A DNA stretch of 64,000 bases from Pedobacter sp. Hv1 (GCF_001412215.1 NZ_LLWP01000005.1:248001-312000), one strand, 5' to 3'. Counted from the first letter of the stretch, positions 18,060 through 26,848 are shown. A program made the numbers and translations. Notes: a model not told the origin generated them from the sequence alone.

Positions 18060-18686
18060 CTATGCTGCTAAAGCTACTTTTTTCTGGTTATAGATCTTTC
18101 TCCACTCTATAAAACCAAAAATGGCTACGATAAATAGAATAGTAGTTAATACGGCAAACATGGCCAGCTTTTTATGGATCAATAAGGGAATAGCAAAAAT
18201 GTTAGAGATATTTAAGAAAATCCAGTTCTCTATTTTACGTTTGGCCAACAGCCACATGCCTGCCCATGCGGTTGATGATACAAAGGCATCCCAAACAGGC
18301 ACATCAGAATCTGTAAAATGTTTTAAAACAAGATACAAGATCAAAAAGCCAATAGTAGAAATCAATATGGCAACAGTAAGCTCTCTATTGGTGCACCACG
18401 CCACCTGAATTTGTGCGGCTTCTTTACGTTTTTTCCATAAAACCCAACCATACACACTCATCACCAAATAGTACATACTTAGCAAGGTTTCTGCATACAA
18501 TTTTACTTGAAGCAGCAAAAACATAGACAATAAAATAGAGATAATTCCAGTTGGGTAAAGCCAAATGTTATTCCGTTTGGCCAACAGTACTTCCGATACA
18601 CCAAAACCTACGGCAATCCATTCGATGATCGAGGTATGTATAAACTGTTGTTGAAAAAGCGAAAGCCATTCTTGAAGATTCATCAT
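18060..18686 (-). CDS. pnuT: PnuC-family transporter, probable thiamine transporter PnuT
   Basis: 208 residues with about seven membrane segments. PnuC-family features include 'WIAVGFGVSEVLLAKRNNIWLYPTGIISILLSMFLLL', 'LLSMYYLVMSVYGWVLWKKR' and 'WAGMWLLAKRKIENWIFLNISNIFAIPLLIHKKL'. PnuC proteins carry nicotinamide riboside by facilitated diffusion; TPP-riboswitch-controlled homologues in Bacteroidota (PnuT) carry thiamine. Here a TPP riboswitch lies directly upstream on the same strand, which favours PnuT over PnuC. Imported thiamine would be trapped by phosphorylation, but no thiamine pyrophosphokinase gene is adjacent. Followed two bases later by the flavoprotein gene. Confidence 0.88.
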   Translation of the reverse strand: MMNLQEWLSLFQQQFIHTSIIEWIAVGFGVSEVLLAKRNNIWLYPTGIISILLSMFLLLQVKLYAETLLSMYYLVMSVYGWVLWKKRKEAAQIQVAWCTNRELTVAILISTIGFLILYLVLKHFTDSDVPVWDAFVSSTAWAGMWLLAKRKIENWIFLNISNIFAIPLLIHKKLAMFAVLTTILFIVAIFGFIEWRKIYNQKKVALAA

Positions 18687-18725
18687 TTACAATGCAATTT
18701 GTCTGTTAAACAGTAAAAATTAAAG

Positions 18726-18746
18726 GCTGCCCAGGGGCGAAACAGC
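18726..18746 (-). promoter_or_regulatory. Possible expression-platform hairpin of the TPP riboswitch
   Basis: On the minus strand GCTG…GCCC…GGGC…AGC can fold into a small interrupted stem between the aptamer and the pnuT start codon. It could take part in start-site occlusion when TPP is bound. The fold is short and the assignment tentative. Confidence 0.3.
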
Positions 18747-18755
18747 ATTGTAAAA

Positions 18756-18950
18756 CTCAACCTCTTCCCTACGCTGGCATTATCCAGATCAGGTACATTT
18801 AAGGTTTAGGGTTTTGAGATTGAGGGCTTAAGGTTTGCAAATGCATTACCTTTTACCTTCCGTCTTTTACCTTTCACCTTAAAATGGGTATAATCTCAGC
18901 TCATTCAAACCTGTAATAGAAAACAGTATTTAAGGAGCACCCCTTGAGTG
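18756..18950 (-). promoter_or_regulatory. TPP riboswitch (THI element)
   Basis: Read on the minus strand, the conserved elements occur in order: GGGGTGCTCC (18934–18943 region), GCTGAGATTATACCC (about 18886–18900), then CCTGATCTGGATAATGCCAG (about 18774–18793) and GTAGGGAAG. These are the P2, P3 junction and P4/P5 thi-box signatures. Between the GAGA–ACCC junction and the CTGATC box is an insert of about 90 bases, so the P3 arm is much extended; the insert is rich in 'aaggtaaaag' and 'ccttaaa' words also seen in other local spacers. It precedes pnuT and the flavoprotein gene. Confidence 0.95.
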
Positions 18951-19084
18951 GGGCAAATATAATTTTTAATTTGGAATAACACAGGACTATCATGTAAATA
19001 CAATTTGATAAGTATGTTAAACTAAAACATATTTAATATTTTTTGAACTGGTATTTTATATATTTAGAAAAAATAAATCTACAA

Positions 19085-20485
19085 ATGAAAATCTATCTAA
19101 AACTAACACTTCTCCTACTGTTACCTTTTTTCTCTTTCGCACAAAATTTAAGTGATGCAAAATCTTATAAGCAAGCATTACAATTGGCAACGAAAAAAGA
19201 AAAACCCCTCCTGCTTATTATTGGTGCAAATTTTCCGCCAGAGATGGCAAATAAGATCCCCGCAAATAAAGCGATACAAGAAGAAGATGTGGTAAAAAAA
19301 ATTAAGGACAATTTTATTGTTTATGAAACAAATGGAGGAGATTCTACCATTCGTTCTATTATTTCAACCTACAGAATCAACAGCTTTCCAACTTTTCTCT
19401 TCATGCATGCCAACCAAGATGTTTTCCATCGGGATTTTGGTTTTTCGCCAACAACGCATAAGTATTTGGCAATGCTTGATCTTGCTTTGACAAAGAGCAA
19501 AGAAAAATCTATCAGTACCATAGAAAAAGAGTATCTAGCAAACAAATCTGATTATACGCTCTTAAAAAGGCTAATTGAACTAAAGAAAAAAAATGGCATT
19601 ACCAATAATGCAGAACTCATTGAGCAATATGTAAGGGGCTTACGAATTGATGATTTTAACGATTACCAGACCGTACTATTTATTCTTGAGGCTGGTCCAT
19701 ATGTAGATGGAGAGGCCTTTAAATTAGCCTATACAAATAGAAAAATTGTGGATAGTATTTTTAAAAAAGAACCTAGCCAAACTAGGTTAAATATGAATAA
19801 TTACATGATTAACAATACCATGTTAAATGCTGTAAAAAATAAAAATGTTAGGCAAGCTCAAGCAGGCGCCAATTTTGCGAGAAATAGTTGGAGTAGAGAT
19901 TATCTTAAAGGGAATAAGAGTTACGGTAGCCAAATGCTCTATTACTACAGTGCCATAAAAGACACTACGAACTATTTAAGAAGCGCAGTTCAGCATTATG
20001 ACACCTATTATATGAATATCAGTGCGGATTCAATAAAAAAAGCAGAAGAAAAGGAAAAACAGGTGATGTTAGAAAGAAATAAACCTGTTTTTACAACAAT
20101 GCCTCCTATTTCAAAAGAAAAAAGAGATAGTATCCTTAAGTCAAATCCTCAAATGGTTAGGAGAACTGAATCTCTTATTACTTCAGTTTCTTCAACTAGT
20201 TATGCAACCGAACTAAATAATATTGCTTATAGATTTTATGCCACAGGCACTAAAAATATCAATTATTTAACCAAAGCCATGATTTGGAGTAAACGTGCTA
20301 TAGAATTGAGCCCAACTTGGGGATTTTATGACACGCTAGCTCATCTCTATTATGCTATGGGAATTTATAATGAAGCATTGGCTACGCAAAAAATTGCAAG
20401 TGATATGGCTAAAGCAGGAAACCAAGCCGAAGGTTTTCTACGTTCTCAGCAAGCATATGAAAAAATGAAAAATAGAACTTTGTAA
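19085..20485 (+). CDS. Exported thioredoxin-fold protein with C-terminal TPR-like region
   Basis: 466 residues from the ATG at 19085, chosen because it opens a clean signal peptide (MKIYLKLTLLLLLPFFSFAQ); an ATG 42 bases upstream adds a non-signal extension. Residues ~25–125 follow a thioredoxin fold ('KKEKPLLLIIGANFPPEM', 'IISTYRINSFPTFLFMH'), with the cis-Pro present. The usual CxxC is replaced by a cysteine-free 'NFPPEM', so it should not be a disulfide oxidoreductase. The C-terminus ('AMIWSKRAIELSP…FYDTLAHLYYAMGIYNEALATQKIA') looks like tetratricopeptide repeats. Probably periplasmic; role unknown. Confidence 0.8.
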   Translation: MKIYLKLTLLLLLPFFSFAQNLSDAKSYKQALQLATKKEKPLLLIIGANFPPEMANKIPANKAIQEEDVVKKIKDNFIVYETNGGDSTIRSIISTYRINSFPTFLFMHANQDVFHRDFGFSPTTHKYLAMLDLALTKSKEKSISTIEKEYLANKSDYTLLKRLIELKKKNGITNNAELIEQYVRGLRIDDFNDYQTVLFILEAGPYVDGEAFKLAYTNRKIVDSIFKKEPSQTRLNMNNYMINNTMLNAVKNKNVRQAQAGANFARNSWSRDYLKGNKSYGSQMLYYYSAIKDTTNYLRSAVQHYDTYYMNISADSIKKAEEKEKQVMLERNKPVFTTMPPISKEKRDSILKSNPQMVRRTESLITSVSSTSYATELNNIAYRFYATGTKNINYLTKAMIWSKRAIELSPTWGFYDTLAHLYYAMGIYNEALATQKIASDMAKAGNQAEGFLRSQQAYEKMKNRTL

Positions 20486-20499
20486 GTTTTATTTCAAAC

Positions 20500-20527
20500 A
20501 AAAAGGCCACCGATCGGTGGCCTTTTT
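20500..20527. terminator. Bidirectional rho-independent terminator
   Basis: AAAAAGGCCACCGAT and its complement ATCGGTGGCCTTTTT form a perfect palindromic stem with A/T runs. It lies between the convergent thioredoxin-fold and topoisomerase genes. Confidence 0.9.
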
Positions 20528-20550
20528 GTTTTTTATCTATTTCCTCTTTG

Positions 20551-23508
20551 TTAGAAAAACCCTAACTGTCCTTTGTCATCAATTTTAATATCGTCTGGAT
20601 TGGTAATTTCCAGATCGATCTTTTTAATCGGTTTTGCTTGTTCAGGCTTAGCTTCTTCCTTTGTTTTTTCAACCTTAGGTTCTGCTACTTTTTCTTCTTT
20701 TGGTTCTTCCTTAACTACAGTACGCTCTTTAGGCTCAGGTTTTGCTATCGGTTCTACCTTAAATACTGGTTTCTTTTTAGGCGTTTCCTCAATAGGTTTT
20801 ACTGGTTCTTCGGTTTTCACCTCAGGCAGTTCAACATCTTCTACAACCTCAGGCACTACTTCATCAATGGCCATTTCTTCTACCATCTCTACAACGCCTT
20901 CTTCTTGCTCAGCTCCTCCAATTTCTTCATTCTCCTCACCATCTTCTGTGCTAGGCTTAGTTTTTTCTATCAATACAGTTCCTATTTCAGATTCTGGATT
21001 AACCAAGGCCACTTGTTTCACTTCGTGTTGCGAGAGTCGGTTACCATTTGCTTTTAATCCTTTCACATCAATCAGTCCTGCCAAGTCTACCATTAAGGTC
21101 TCTGGCGTTTTCGATTTTCCTTTTTCTACATCGATCTGCACTTGTGCCTCAGCTTTACCTGTAATAAAAATCATTTTAGAACCTGGTTCTTCGCTAATAA
21201 TGGTCACTTCTTTGCCTGCTGGCTGCATTTCGAAGGTAAAACGCTTTACAAAATAGTTTTTCGCCTTAGTATCATAATGTACCAAGCCATATACCTGTTC
21301 TGGATCGAACTTTTGCATCAATACAATTCCAGCATCAAAATGGTTGCTCAAATCAAAAGAAGTCAGTTCGTACCAACCTGCAGCATTCACTTGCACAATT
21401 TTATCATCACCATCAAATTCGCCCAGGTATTTGCCCCTACCATCAACATTTAAACGTTTCAGTAATTCATCATACCAAATTTTTAATCCCGATAAAGTCG
21501 AAACGCCTTTGCTCTTCAACAATACCTTTTTAATTGGGTACTTAGACACAATATTTCCCTGAGAAGCACGCCCTTTAATGGTTACTTCTGCAAAATCGAT
21601 ATCAAATTGTAGCTTCTTTAATTTAGAATGTGGTTTAAGCTGTACCGTTATAATTTCGGCTTCGCCATTAGGGTTGGCGGTAAAATACAATACTTTTGAA
21701 CCCTTACTGCCTTTGGTTAAATCGTACTCCTTATCTCGGGTTACCCCTAATACAGAAAAACGTTTAATGTAATTTGTTCCGTTGGCACCATCTCGGTAAA
21801 TGAGGTTGTAAACTGTACGTTCATCTCCCTTTTTAAATACCTGTGCATGAATAATGCCCTTGCCCACAAAAGTTTTGTCGGCCACTTTGGTTACGATGCA
21901 TTTTCCATCCTCACGGAAAACAATAATCTCGTCAATATCAGAGCAATCGGCCACAAACTCGTCTTTACGCAAACCTGTACCAATAAAACCATCTTCACGA
22001 TTCAGGTACAATTTAACGTTGGCCAAAGCTACTTTACTGGCTTCTACCTTATCGAACAAACGGATTTCGGTTTTGCGTTCTCGGCCCTTACCATATTTAT
22101 CCTTTAGTTTTTGAAACCAAGCAATGGCATAATCGGTTAAATGACGCAAATGACCTTTCACTACCTTAATATCGTCTTCCAAAGCTTTCATCTGCTCATC
22201 AGCCTTTTTCACATCAAAGCGGGTAATGCTACTCATCGGTTTATCGATCAGCTTTTTAAAATCTTCTGGTAAAATCTCTCTATATAACGAAGGCTTAAAC
22301 GGATCGAACAAGATGTTCAATACCGTTACCACTGCTTCAAAATCGCTGGCATTTTCGTACTCGGCATTTTTGTACATCCCTTCTTGAATAAAGATCTTTA
22401 AGAGCGAACTAAAGAAGATCTTTTCCTGCAGTTCGTGCAAACGGATTTCCAGTTCTCGTTTCAACAAGAATTTGGTATGCGCTGTATTTTGCGCTAAAAT
22501 ATCGTTTACCGAAAGAAATTGAGGTTTATCATCCTTAATGATACAGGTATTTGGAGAGATGGAAACTTCACAGGCTGTAAAAGCATACAAAGCATCAATG
22601 GTTACATCGGGCGAAATGCCTGGTGCCAGTTGCACTACAATTTCTACATTGGCGGCAGTATTGTCTTCAATTTTTTTAATCTTGATCTTGCCTTTATCAT
22701 TGGCAGCCAAAATACTATCAATCACCGAACCTGTAGTAGTGCTATATGGAACTTCGGTAATGACCAAAGTCTTTTTATCTTTTTCTGTAATTTTTGCTCT
22801 TACCCTAATCTTTCCACCACGCATCCCTTCGTTGTAGTTAGAAAAATCGGCCATACCGCCTGTAAAGAAATCGGGTAAGATGTTGGGTTTATTTCCCCTT
22901 AAAATCTCAATAGAAGCATCCAATAGCTCCACAAAATTATGTGGCATTACTTTGGTGGCCAAACCCACCGCAATACCTTCGGCTCCCTGTGCCAATAACA
23001 AGGGGAATTTAACAGGTAAGGTAACAGGCTCACTATTTCTACCATCATAGCTCAATTGCCAAATGGTGGTATCTGCATTAAATACAACGTCGTTGGCAAA
23101 TTTCGATAAGCGTGCTTCAATGTAACGCGGAGCTGCAGCACTATCGCCAGTAATCGGGTCGCCCCAGTTTCCTTGGCAATCAATTAACAAATCCTTCTGT
23201 CCAATCTGCACCATTGCATCGCCAATAGAAGCATCACCATGTGGGTGGTATTTCATCGTATTCCCAATTACGTTGGCGGCTTTATTGAAACGTCCATCGT
23301 CCATTTCCTTTAAAGAGTGCATAATACGACGCTGTACGGGCTTTAAACCATCGTGTATGTGCGGTACTGCTCTATCTAGAATTACATAAGAAGCATAATC
23401 GAGAAACCAGTTTTCATAAAGGCCATTAATCGGGGTAACTGTATGTTTAATTTCCGTATTATCCGGCAAATTGGTTTCGTTTAAGTTATTGTCTAATTCT
23501 TCACTCAT
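20551..23508 (-). CDS. parC: DNA topoisomerase IV subunit A
   Basis: 985 residues. The breakage-reunion domain includes 'YASYVILDRAVPHIHDGLKPVQRRI' (about 38–62) and the active-site tyrosine in 'AAAPRYIEARLSKF' (Tyr129), followed by the long coiled-coil and DNA-gate segments. The C-terminal half carries beta-propeller-like blades ('DEIIVFREDGKCIVTKVADKTFVGK'). The last ~150 residues are a low-complexity Glu/Lys/Pro tail with no fold visible, ending 'DDKGQLGFF'. With subunit B it relaxes and decatenates DNA. Bacteroidota GyrA proteins look different and shorter, so topo IV is preferred. Convergent with the thioredoxin-fold gene. Confidence 0.9.
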   Translation of the reverse strand: MSEELDNNLNETNLPDNTEIKHTVTPINGLYENWFLDYASYVILDRAVPHIHDGLKPVQRRIMHSLKEMDDGRFNKAANVIGNTMKYHPHGDASIGDAMVQIGQKDLLIDCQGNWGDPITGDSAAAPRYIEARLSKFANDVVFNADTTIWQLSYDGRNSEPVTLPVKFPLLLAQGAEGIAVGLATKVMPHNFVELLDASIEILRGNKPNILPDFFTGGMADFSNYNEGMRGGKIRVRAKITEKDKKTLVITEVPYSTTTGSVIDSILAANDKGKIKIKKIEDNTAANVEIVVQLAPGISPDVTIDALYAFTACEVSISPNTCIIKDDKPQFLSVNDILAQNTAHTKFLLKRELEIRLHELQEKIFFSSLLKIFIQEGMYKNAEYENASDFEAVVTVLNILFDPFKPSLYREILPEDFKKLIDKPMSSITRFDVKKADEQMKALEDDIKVVKGHLRHLTDYAIAWFQKLKDKYGKGRERKTEIRLFDKVEASKVALANVKLYLNREDGFIGTGLRKDEFVADCSDIDEIIVFREDGKCIVTKVADKTFVGKGIIHAQVFKKGDERTVYNLIYRDGANGTNYIKRFSVLGVTRDKEYDLTKGSKGSKVLYFTANPNGEAEIITVQLKPHSKLKKLQFDIDFAEVTIKGRASQGNIVSKYPIKKVLLKSKGVSTLSGLKIWYDELLKRLNVDGRGKYLGEFDGDDKIVQVNAAGWYELTSFDLSNHFDAGIVLMQKFDPEQVYGLVHYDTKAKNYFVKRFTFEMQPAGKEVTIISEEPGSKMIFITGKAEAQVQIDVEKGKSKTPETLMVDLAGLIDVKGLKANGNRLSQHEVKQVALVNPESEIGTVLIEKTKPSTEDGEENEEIGGAEQEEGVVEMVEEMAIDEVVPEVVEDVELPEVKTEEPVKPIEETPKKKPVFKVEPIAKPEPKERTVVKEEPKEEKVAEPKVEKTKEEAKPEQAKPIKKIDLEITNPDDIKIDDKGQLGFF

Positions 23509-23663
23509 TCGCTATAAAAGTATTTGGGATGCGTAAATATAAGGCTTGCAATCAGAATTTTTAAGAGAAGTTTTAAACAGGTGTGAATTTTACAGCATCT
23601 GGAAACTCTAATAATTAAGGCTAGCCAATTGAATAGAAAAGCCAGTGTAGCAACATTGAGTAA

Positions 23664-23718
23664 CGTTAGTCCCGCTGTCCATTTTACTCGCTTCGCTCCT
23701 GTTCATTACCATCGGGTT
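23664..23718 (-). repeat. Interspersed repeat, inverted single copy related to 44566 and 44728
   Basis: Read on the minus strand this matches, with a few changes, the block starting 'gatggtagtg' that occurs twice at 44.5–44.8 kb: gatggtaatg, then gagcgaagcgagtaaaa, then tggacagcgggactaac. The remainder of the ~290-base gap before the WD40 gene contains no gene. Confidence 0.6.
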
Positions 23719-23800
23719 TAGGGCACAACGGCTTATGCAAGTATCAAAGCCTGTAAATCATTTCCTTATATTCGAGTTAATGCCTTAATCGTAAAATTAG

Positions 23801-24775
23801 ATGCCCAAACTTTTAAGTTATCGTTTATTGTGCTTTGTGTTGCTACTCCCGCTGATGTATGGGCTAAGCCCAGCAAAAAGTGAGGTACCAAATGTTCGCA
23901 AAAAACAAACCCTACTTTGGACAGTAAGCTGGAGCCCTAACGATAAATGGATTGCCGTAGGTGGAGATGATAGTTTGCTCAAAATATATAATGGCAAAAG
24001 CCTTCAACTGGTTAAAACTTTTCCGTTAAAAAGCATGATCAGGCAGGTCAATTGGCACCCCAATAAAAACATCATTGCCATTGCCACCCACAACGATAGT
24101 TTAAGTATCTTAAACCTAGACACCAGAAAAATGATTAGGCTGCGTGGTGTAAAATATGGGGCTAGAGGAATTGGATGGAATTTTAATGGCGAACTACTAG
24201 CCACTGCCGATAACGAAGGTTTGGTAAAAATTTGGAAGGCAAATGGAAAACTGCTAAAGACCATTAAAAAAGGCGACGACAATAGTTATTTCTCTTTACA
24301 CTGGCACCCTCATCAAAATACAATTGTAGTTAGTGGCGATGACATCAGGCTCTTAGATACAACCGGTCGTACCCTAAAAATCATTAAACACCGTACCGAT
24401 CAAACTGGTGTATTGGCTGTTAGGTGGCATCCATCTGGCAACTTTTTTGCATCGGCCGATTATGGTCACGATCAGATCCAATCTTTACTTCAATTTTGGA
24501 AAGCAAATGGCACATTACTCAAAACGATGCATGGCAGCAAAGCCGAATACCGTAATATCCAATGGAATAAAACAGGAACCCTATTGGCAACTGCTAGTGA
24601 TGCACTTCGCATTTGGAACAATAAGGGCGCACTCGTTTTTACTGCCCAGTCTGAAGATTTATTGTGGGGTGTTGATTGGAACAGCAAGTCAGATCGAATT
24701 GTGACCACCAGTATCAACGGAAAAATTAAACTTTGGACCGCTCAAGGCCAATTCATCAAACAAGCTACCGAATAA
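23801..24775 (+). CDS. Exported WD40-repeat protein
   Basis: 324 residues. An N-terminal hydrophobic stretch (LLCFVLLLPLMYGLSPA) looks like a signal peptide. The rest is made of about seven WD40 blades, visible as 'TVSWSPNDKWIAVGGDDSLLKIYNG', 'QVNWHPNKNIIAIATHNDSLSIL', 'GIGWNFNGELLATADNEGLVKIWKANG', 'AVRWHPSGNFFASAD', 'NIQWNKTGTLLATASDALRIWNNKG' and 'GVDWNSKSDRIVTTSINGKIKLWTAQG'. It should form a beta-propeller scaffold, probably periplasmic. No enzymatic domain. The 2H-phosphoesterase gene begins three bases after its stop, so they are almost certainly co-transcribed. Confidence 0.85.
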   Translation: MPKLLSYRLLCFVLLLPLMYGLSPAKSEVPNVRKKQTLLWTVSWSPNDKWIAVGGDDSLLKIYNGKSLQLVKTFPLKSMIRQVNWHPNKNIIAIATHNDSLSILNLDTRKMIRLRGVKYGARGIGWNFNGELLATADNEGLVKIWKANGKLLKTIKKGDDNSYFSLHWHPHQNTIVVSGDDIRLLDTTGRTLKIIKHRTDQTGVLAVRWHPSGNFFASADYGHDQIQSLLQFWKANGTLLKTMHGSKAEYRNIQWNKTGTLLATASDALRIWNNKGALVFTAQSEDLLWGVDWNSKSDRIVTTSINGKIKLWTAQGQFIKQATE

Positions 24776-24778
24776 CAA

Positions 24779-25279
24779 ATGAACTACTCGAGAAGACAGC
24801 TTACCTTATTTCTTCGTGATCAAAACGATATAATCGAAAAGATAAGAGCCGAATTTAATCCTATACAACAGCAGCTAATTGCGGCACATGTAACCTTATG
24901 TAGAGAAGATGAGATTGAACCAATTGCGCTTGTACTTCAAAATATTAAGGCCATTATTCTTAACCAAGCGCTTTCAATTGAATTTAATTCTGTTGCAAGG
25001 TTCGATAATGGAAAAGGAGTATTACTTCCTGCTAGCGTAAACAATAACGATTTTCATGAATTGCGAAAAAAAGTGTTGAAAGGCTTAAATGACAGTCCTA
25101 GAATCCATTCGCCCCATCTTACACTAATGCACCCCAGAAATTCGACCTGTACCGATGAGATTTTTGAAAAAATTAAACAACATGAATTTCCAACAATGCT
25201 CTATTTTGATCAGATCAGTTTAATTGAGCAAAAGAGCAACGAAAAATGGATCGTGATTGATCAGTTTCCCTTCACCTAA
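24779..25279 (+). CDS. 2'-5' RNA ligase-superfamily (2H phosphoesterase) protein
   Basis: 166 residues. The two H-x-T motifs that define the 2H superfamily are present: 'AAHVTLCRE' (His37, Thr39) and 'SPHLTLMHP' (His113, Thr115), separated by the typical distance. The superfamily includes LigT-type RNA ligases and cyclic phosphodiesterases acting on 2',3'-cyclic ends; which applies here is unknown. No signal peptide, so it should be cytoplasmic while its operon partner, the WD40 protein, appears exported; if so the pair does not form a complex. Confidence 0.82.
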   Translation: MNYSRRQLTLFLRDQNDIIEKIRAEFNPIQQQLIAAHVTLCREDEIEPIALVLQNIKAIILNQALSIEFNSVARFDNGKGVLLPASVNNNDFHELRKKVLKGLNDSPRIHSPHLTLMHPRNSTCTDEIFEKIKQHEFPTMLYFDQISLIEQKSNEKWIVIDQFPFT

Positions 25280-25778
25280 ATACTTTAAATATATACCTTA
25301 ACATTAAAAACTTAACCACCTAAGCGATCTAAGGGAACCTAAGTCTTAGGTGTAACTCAGGTGCCTTAGATGGTAAAAACTATGAGACTTAAATAAAAAT
25401 ACAACATTAAGGAATGAAGAATAGGAATACATTCTTAGCTAATTTAATTGTTTAAACAAATAAATTCACCGCCCAAGACACATAAGGCACTTAAAAAAAG
25501 CATTACGAAATAACCAATATCACTATGTGTCCTACTGTTCCTATGTGGTCAAGCTTATTAATCATGCCACCACCTCAGCATGCTAAGTGTATCTTAGGTG
25601 TCTTAGATGGTAAAACTCACCTATTTTAATAAGAGCCCATAACGAGAAAAATAGAAATCCCCTTTTAATGAATTTAATTTCTTAATGTTTAAAAAAACAA
25701 TTCTCCATTTCTTACCATACATCAAATATTTTCAAATCTGTACGCCCTACCTTTGTTCAAAATCAAAAATATAAGATA
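25280..25778. other. Gene-free, repeat-rich spacer
   Basis: About 500 bases without a credible ORF. It contains repeated words 'cttaggtg.cttagatggtaaaa' (near 25340–25375 and 25585–25610), 'taacattaagaaatgaa'-like strings shared with other spacers, and one CTATGTG…CTATGTGG block near 25525–25545. A TACCTTTG promoter box lies at its right end. Confidence 0.6.
25748..25755 (+). promoter_or_regulatory. Candidate Bacteroidota -7 box (TACCTTTG)
   Basis: TACCTTTG matches the TAnnTTTG consensus, 23 bases before the ATG of the luciferase-like oxidoreductase gene. No clear TTTG -33 element at the usual spacing, so it is a moderate candidate. Confidence 0.45.
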
Positions 25779-26810
25779 ATGGAATTAGGTATCGGCATGT
25801 TCGGCGATTTGCAGATCAATGCAAAAGGCGAAATACAGCCAGCACAACAAAGGTTACAAGAGATTTTAGCAGAAGTAAAGCTGATGGATGAGGTTGGCTT
25901 GGATTTTTTTGGAATTGGGGAGCATCACCGTCCCGATTATGCAGTGTCAAGTCCCGAAATTATTTTGGCTGCGGCCGCAAGTATCACCAAGAACATTAAA
26001 TTAAGCAGTGCCGTTTCGGTATTAAGTTCTGCAGATCCTGTAAAATTGTACCAAAGCTTTGCTACGGTAGATTTAATTGCCAATGGCAGGGCCGAACTAA
26101 TGGCTGGTCGTGGCAGTTTCATCGAATCATTTCCATTGTATGGCTATGACCTACAAGATTACGACGAACTTTATGAGGAGAAACTAGAACTGCTCTTAAA
26201 AATCAATAAAGAACAAAAGATCAGTTGGAAAGGTAAATTCAGACCTGAATTGGTGAACCAAGAAATATTGCCTAGAGCAATAGATAACAACCTAAAAATA
26301 TGGGTAGCCGTTGGTGGCACACCTGAGTCTGTTTTAAGAGCAGGTAAATTTGGGCTACCAGTAATGTTTGCCATTATTGGTGGTTCGCCAGCACAATTTA
26401 AACCACTGTTTGATTATTATAAAAAAGTATATGAAGGTTATCAGCATGAACCCTCTAAATTTGAGGTTGGCGTGCACATGCATTCCTTTTTTGGGGAAAA
26501 TAGCAAACAGGTAGCAGATTACTACTACCCGCTTTATTCTGCACAGATGGATCGGGTTGGACGTTCTCGTGGATGGCCACCCTACCAACAACATCAATTT
26601 GATTTCGGACGCAGTAAAGATGGCGCATTGCTTATCAGCGATGCCAATGAAGCCATCGATAAAATTTTAGCTATGGAAGAAATGTTTGGCTTAACCCGTT
26701 TTTCAGCCCATATGGATGTTGGAGGATCTTCTCACTTAGAAATGATGAAATCTATTGAGATTTTCGGAACTCAAATTGCACCAAAAGTTAGAGCAGCCTT
26801 AAAGAAATAG
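25779..26810 (+). CDS. LLM-class (luciferase-like) flavin-dependent oxidoreductase
   Basis: 343 residues forming the luciferase-like TIM barrel: 'LMDEVGLDFFGIGEHHRPDYAVSSPEIILAAAAS' (about 35–68), 'IKLSSAVSVLSSADPVKLYQSFATVDLIANGRAELMAGRGSF', and 'IWVAVGGTPESVLRAGKFGLPVMFAIIGG'. Such proteins use FMNH2 or F420 to oxidise a substrate; the specific reaction is unknown. It stands alone between repeat-rich spacers, with a TAnnTTTG box upstream. Confidence 0.88.
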   Translation: MELGIGMFGDLQINAKGEIQPAQQRLQEILAEVKLMDEVGLDFFGIGEHHRPDYAVSSPEIILAAAASITKNIKLSSAVSVLSSADPVKLYQSFATVDLIANGRAELMAGRGSFIESFPLYGYDLQDYDELYEEKLELLLKINKEQKISWKGKFRPELVNQEILPRAIDNNLKIWVAVGGTPESVLRAGKFGLPVMFAIIGGSPAQFKPLFDYYKKVYEGYQHEPSKFEVGVHMHSFFGENSKQVADYYYPLYSAQMDRVGRSRGWPPYQQHQFDFGRSKDGALLISDANEAIDKILAMEEMFGLTRFSAHMDVGGSSHLEMMKSIEIFGTQIAPKVRAALKK

Positions 26811-26848
26811 TAATTCTTTAAAACATAAAGGTCGTTAGTACATTAAGA

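Noticed and set aside
20573..21256. Ser/Thr-rich open frame antisense to the topoisomerase IV A tail
   Set aside because: Complement of the Glu/Lys-rich tail naturally gives a Ser/Phe-rich open frame; no signal or motif and the sense gene is certain.
24408..24704. Alternative frame inside the WD40 gene
   Set aside because: Shadow of the repeated WD40 codons; the +1 frame carries the clear propeller repeats.
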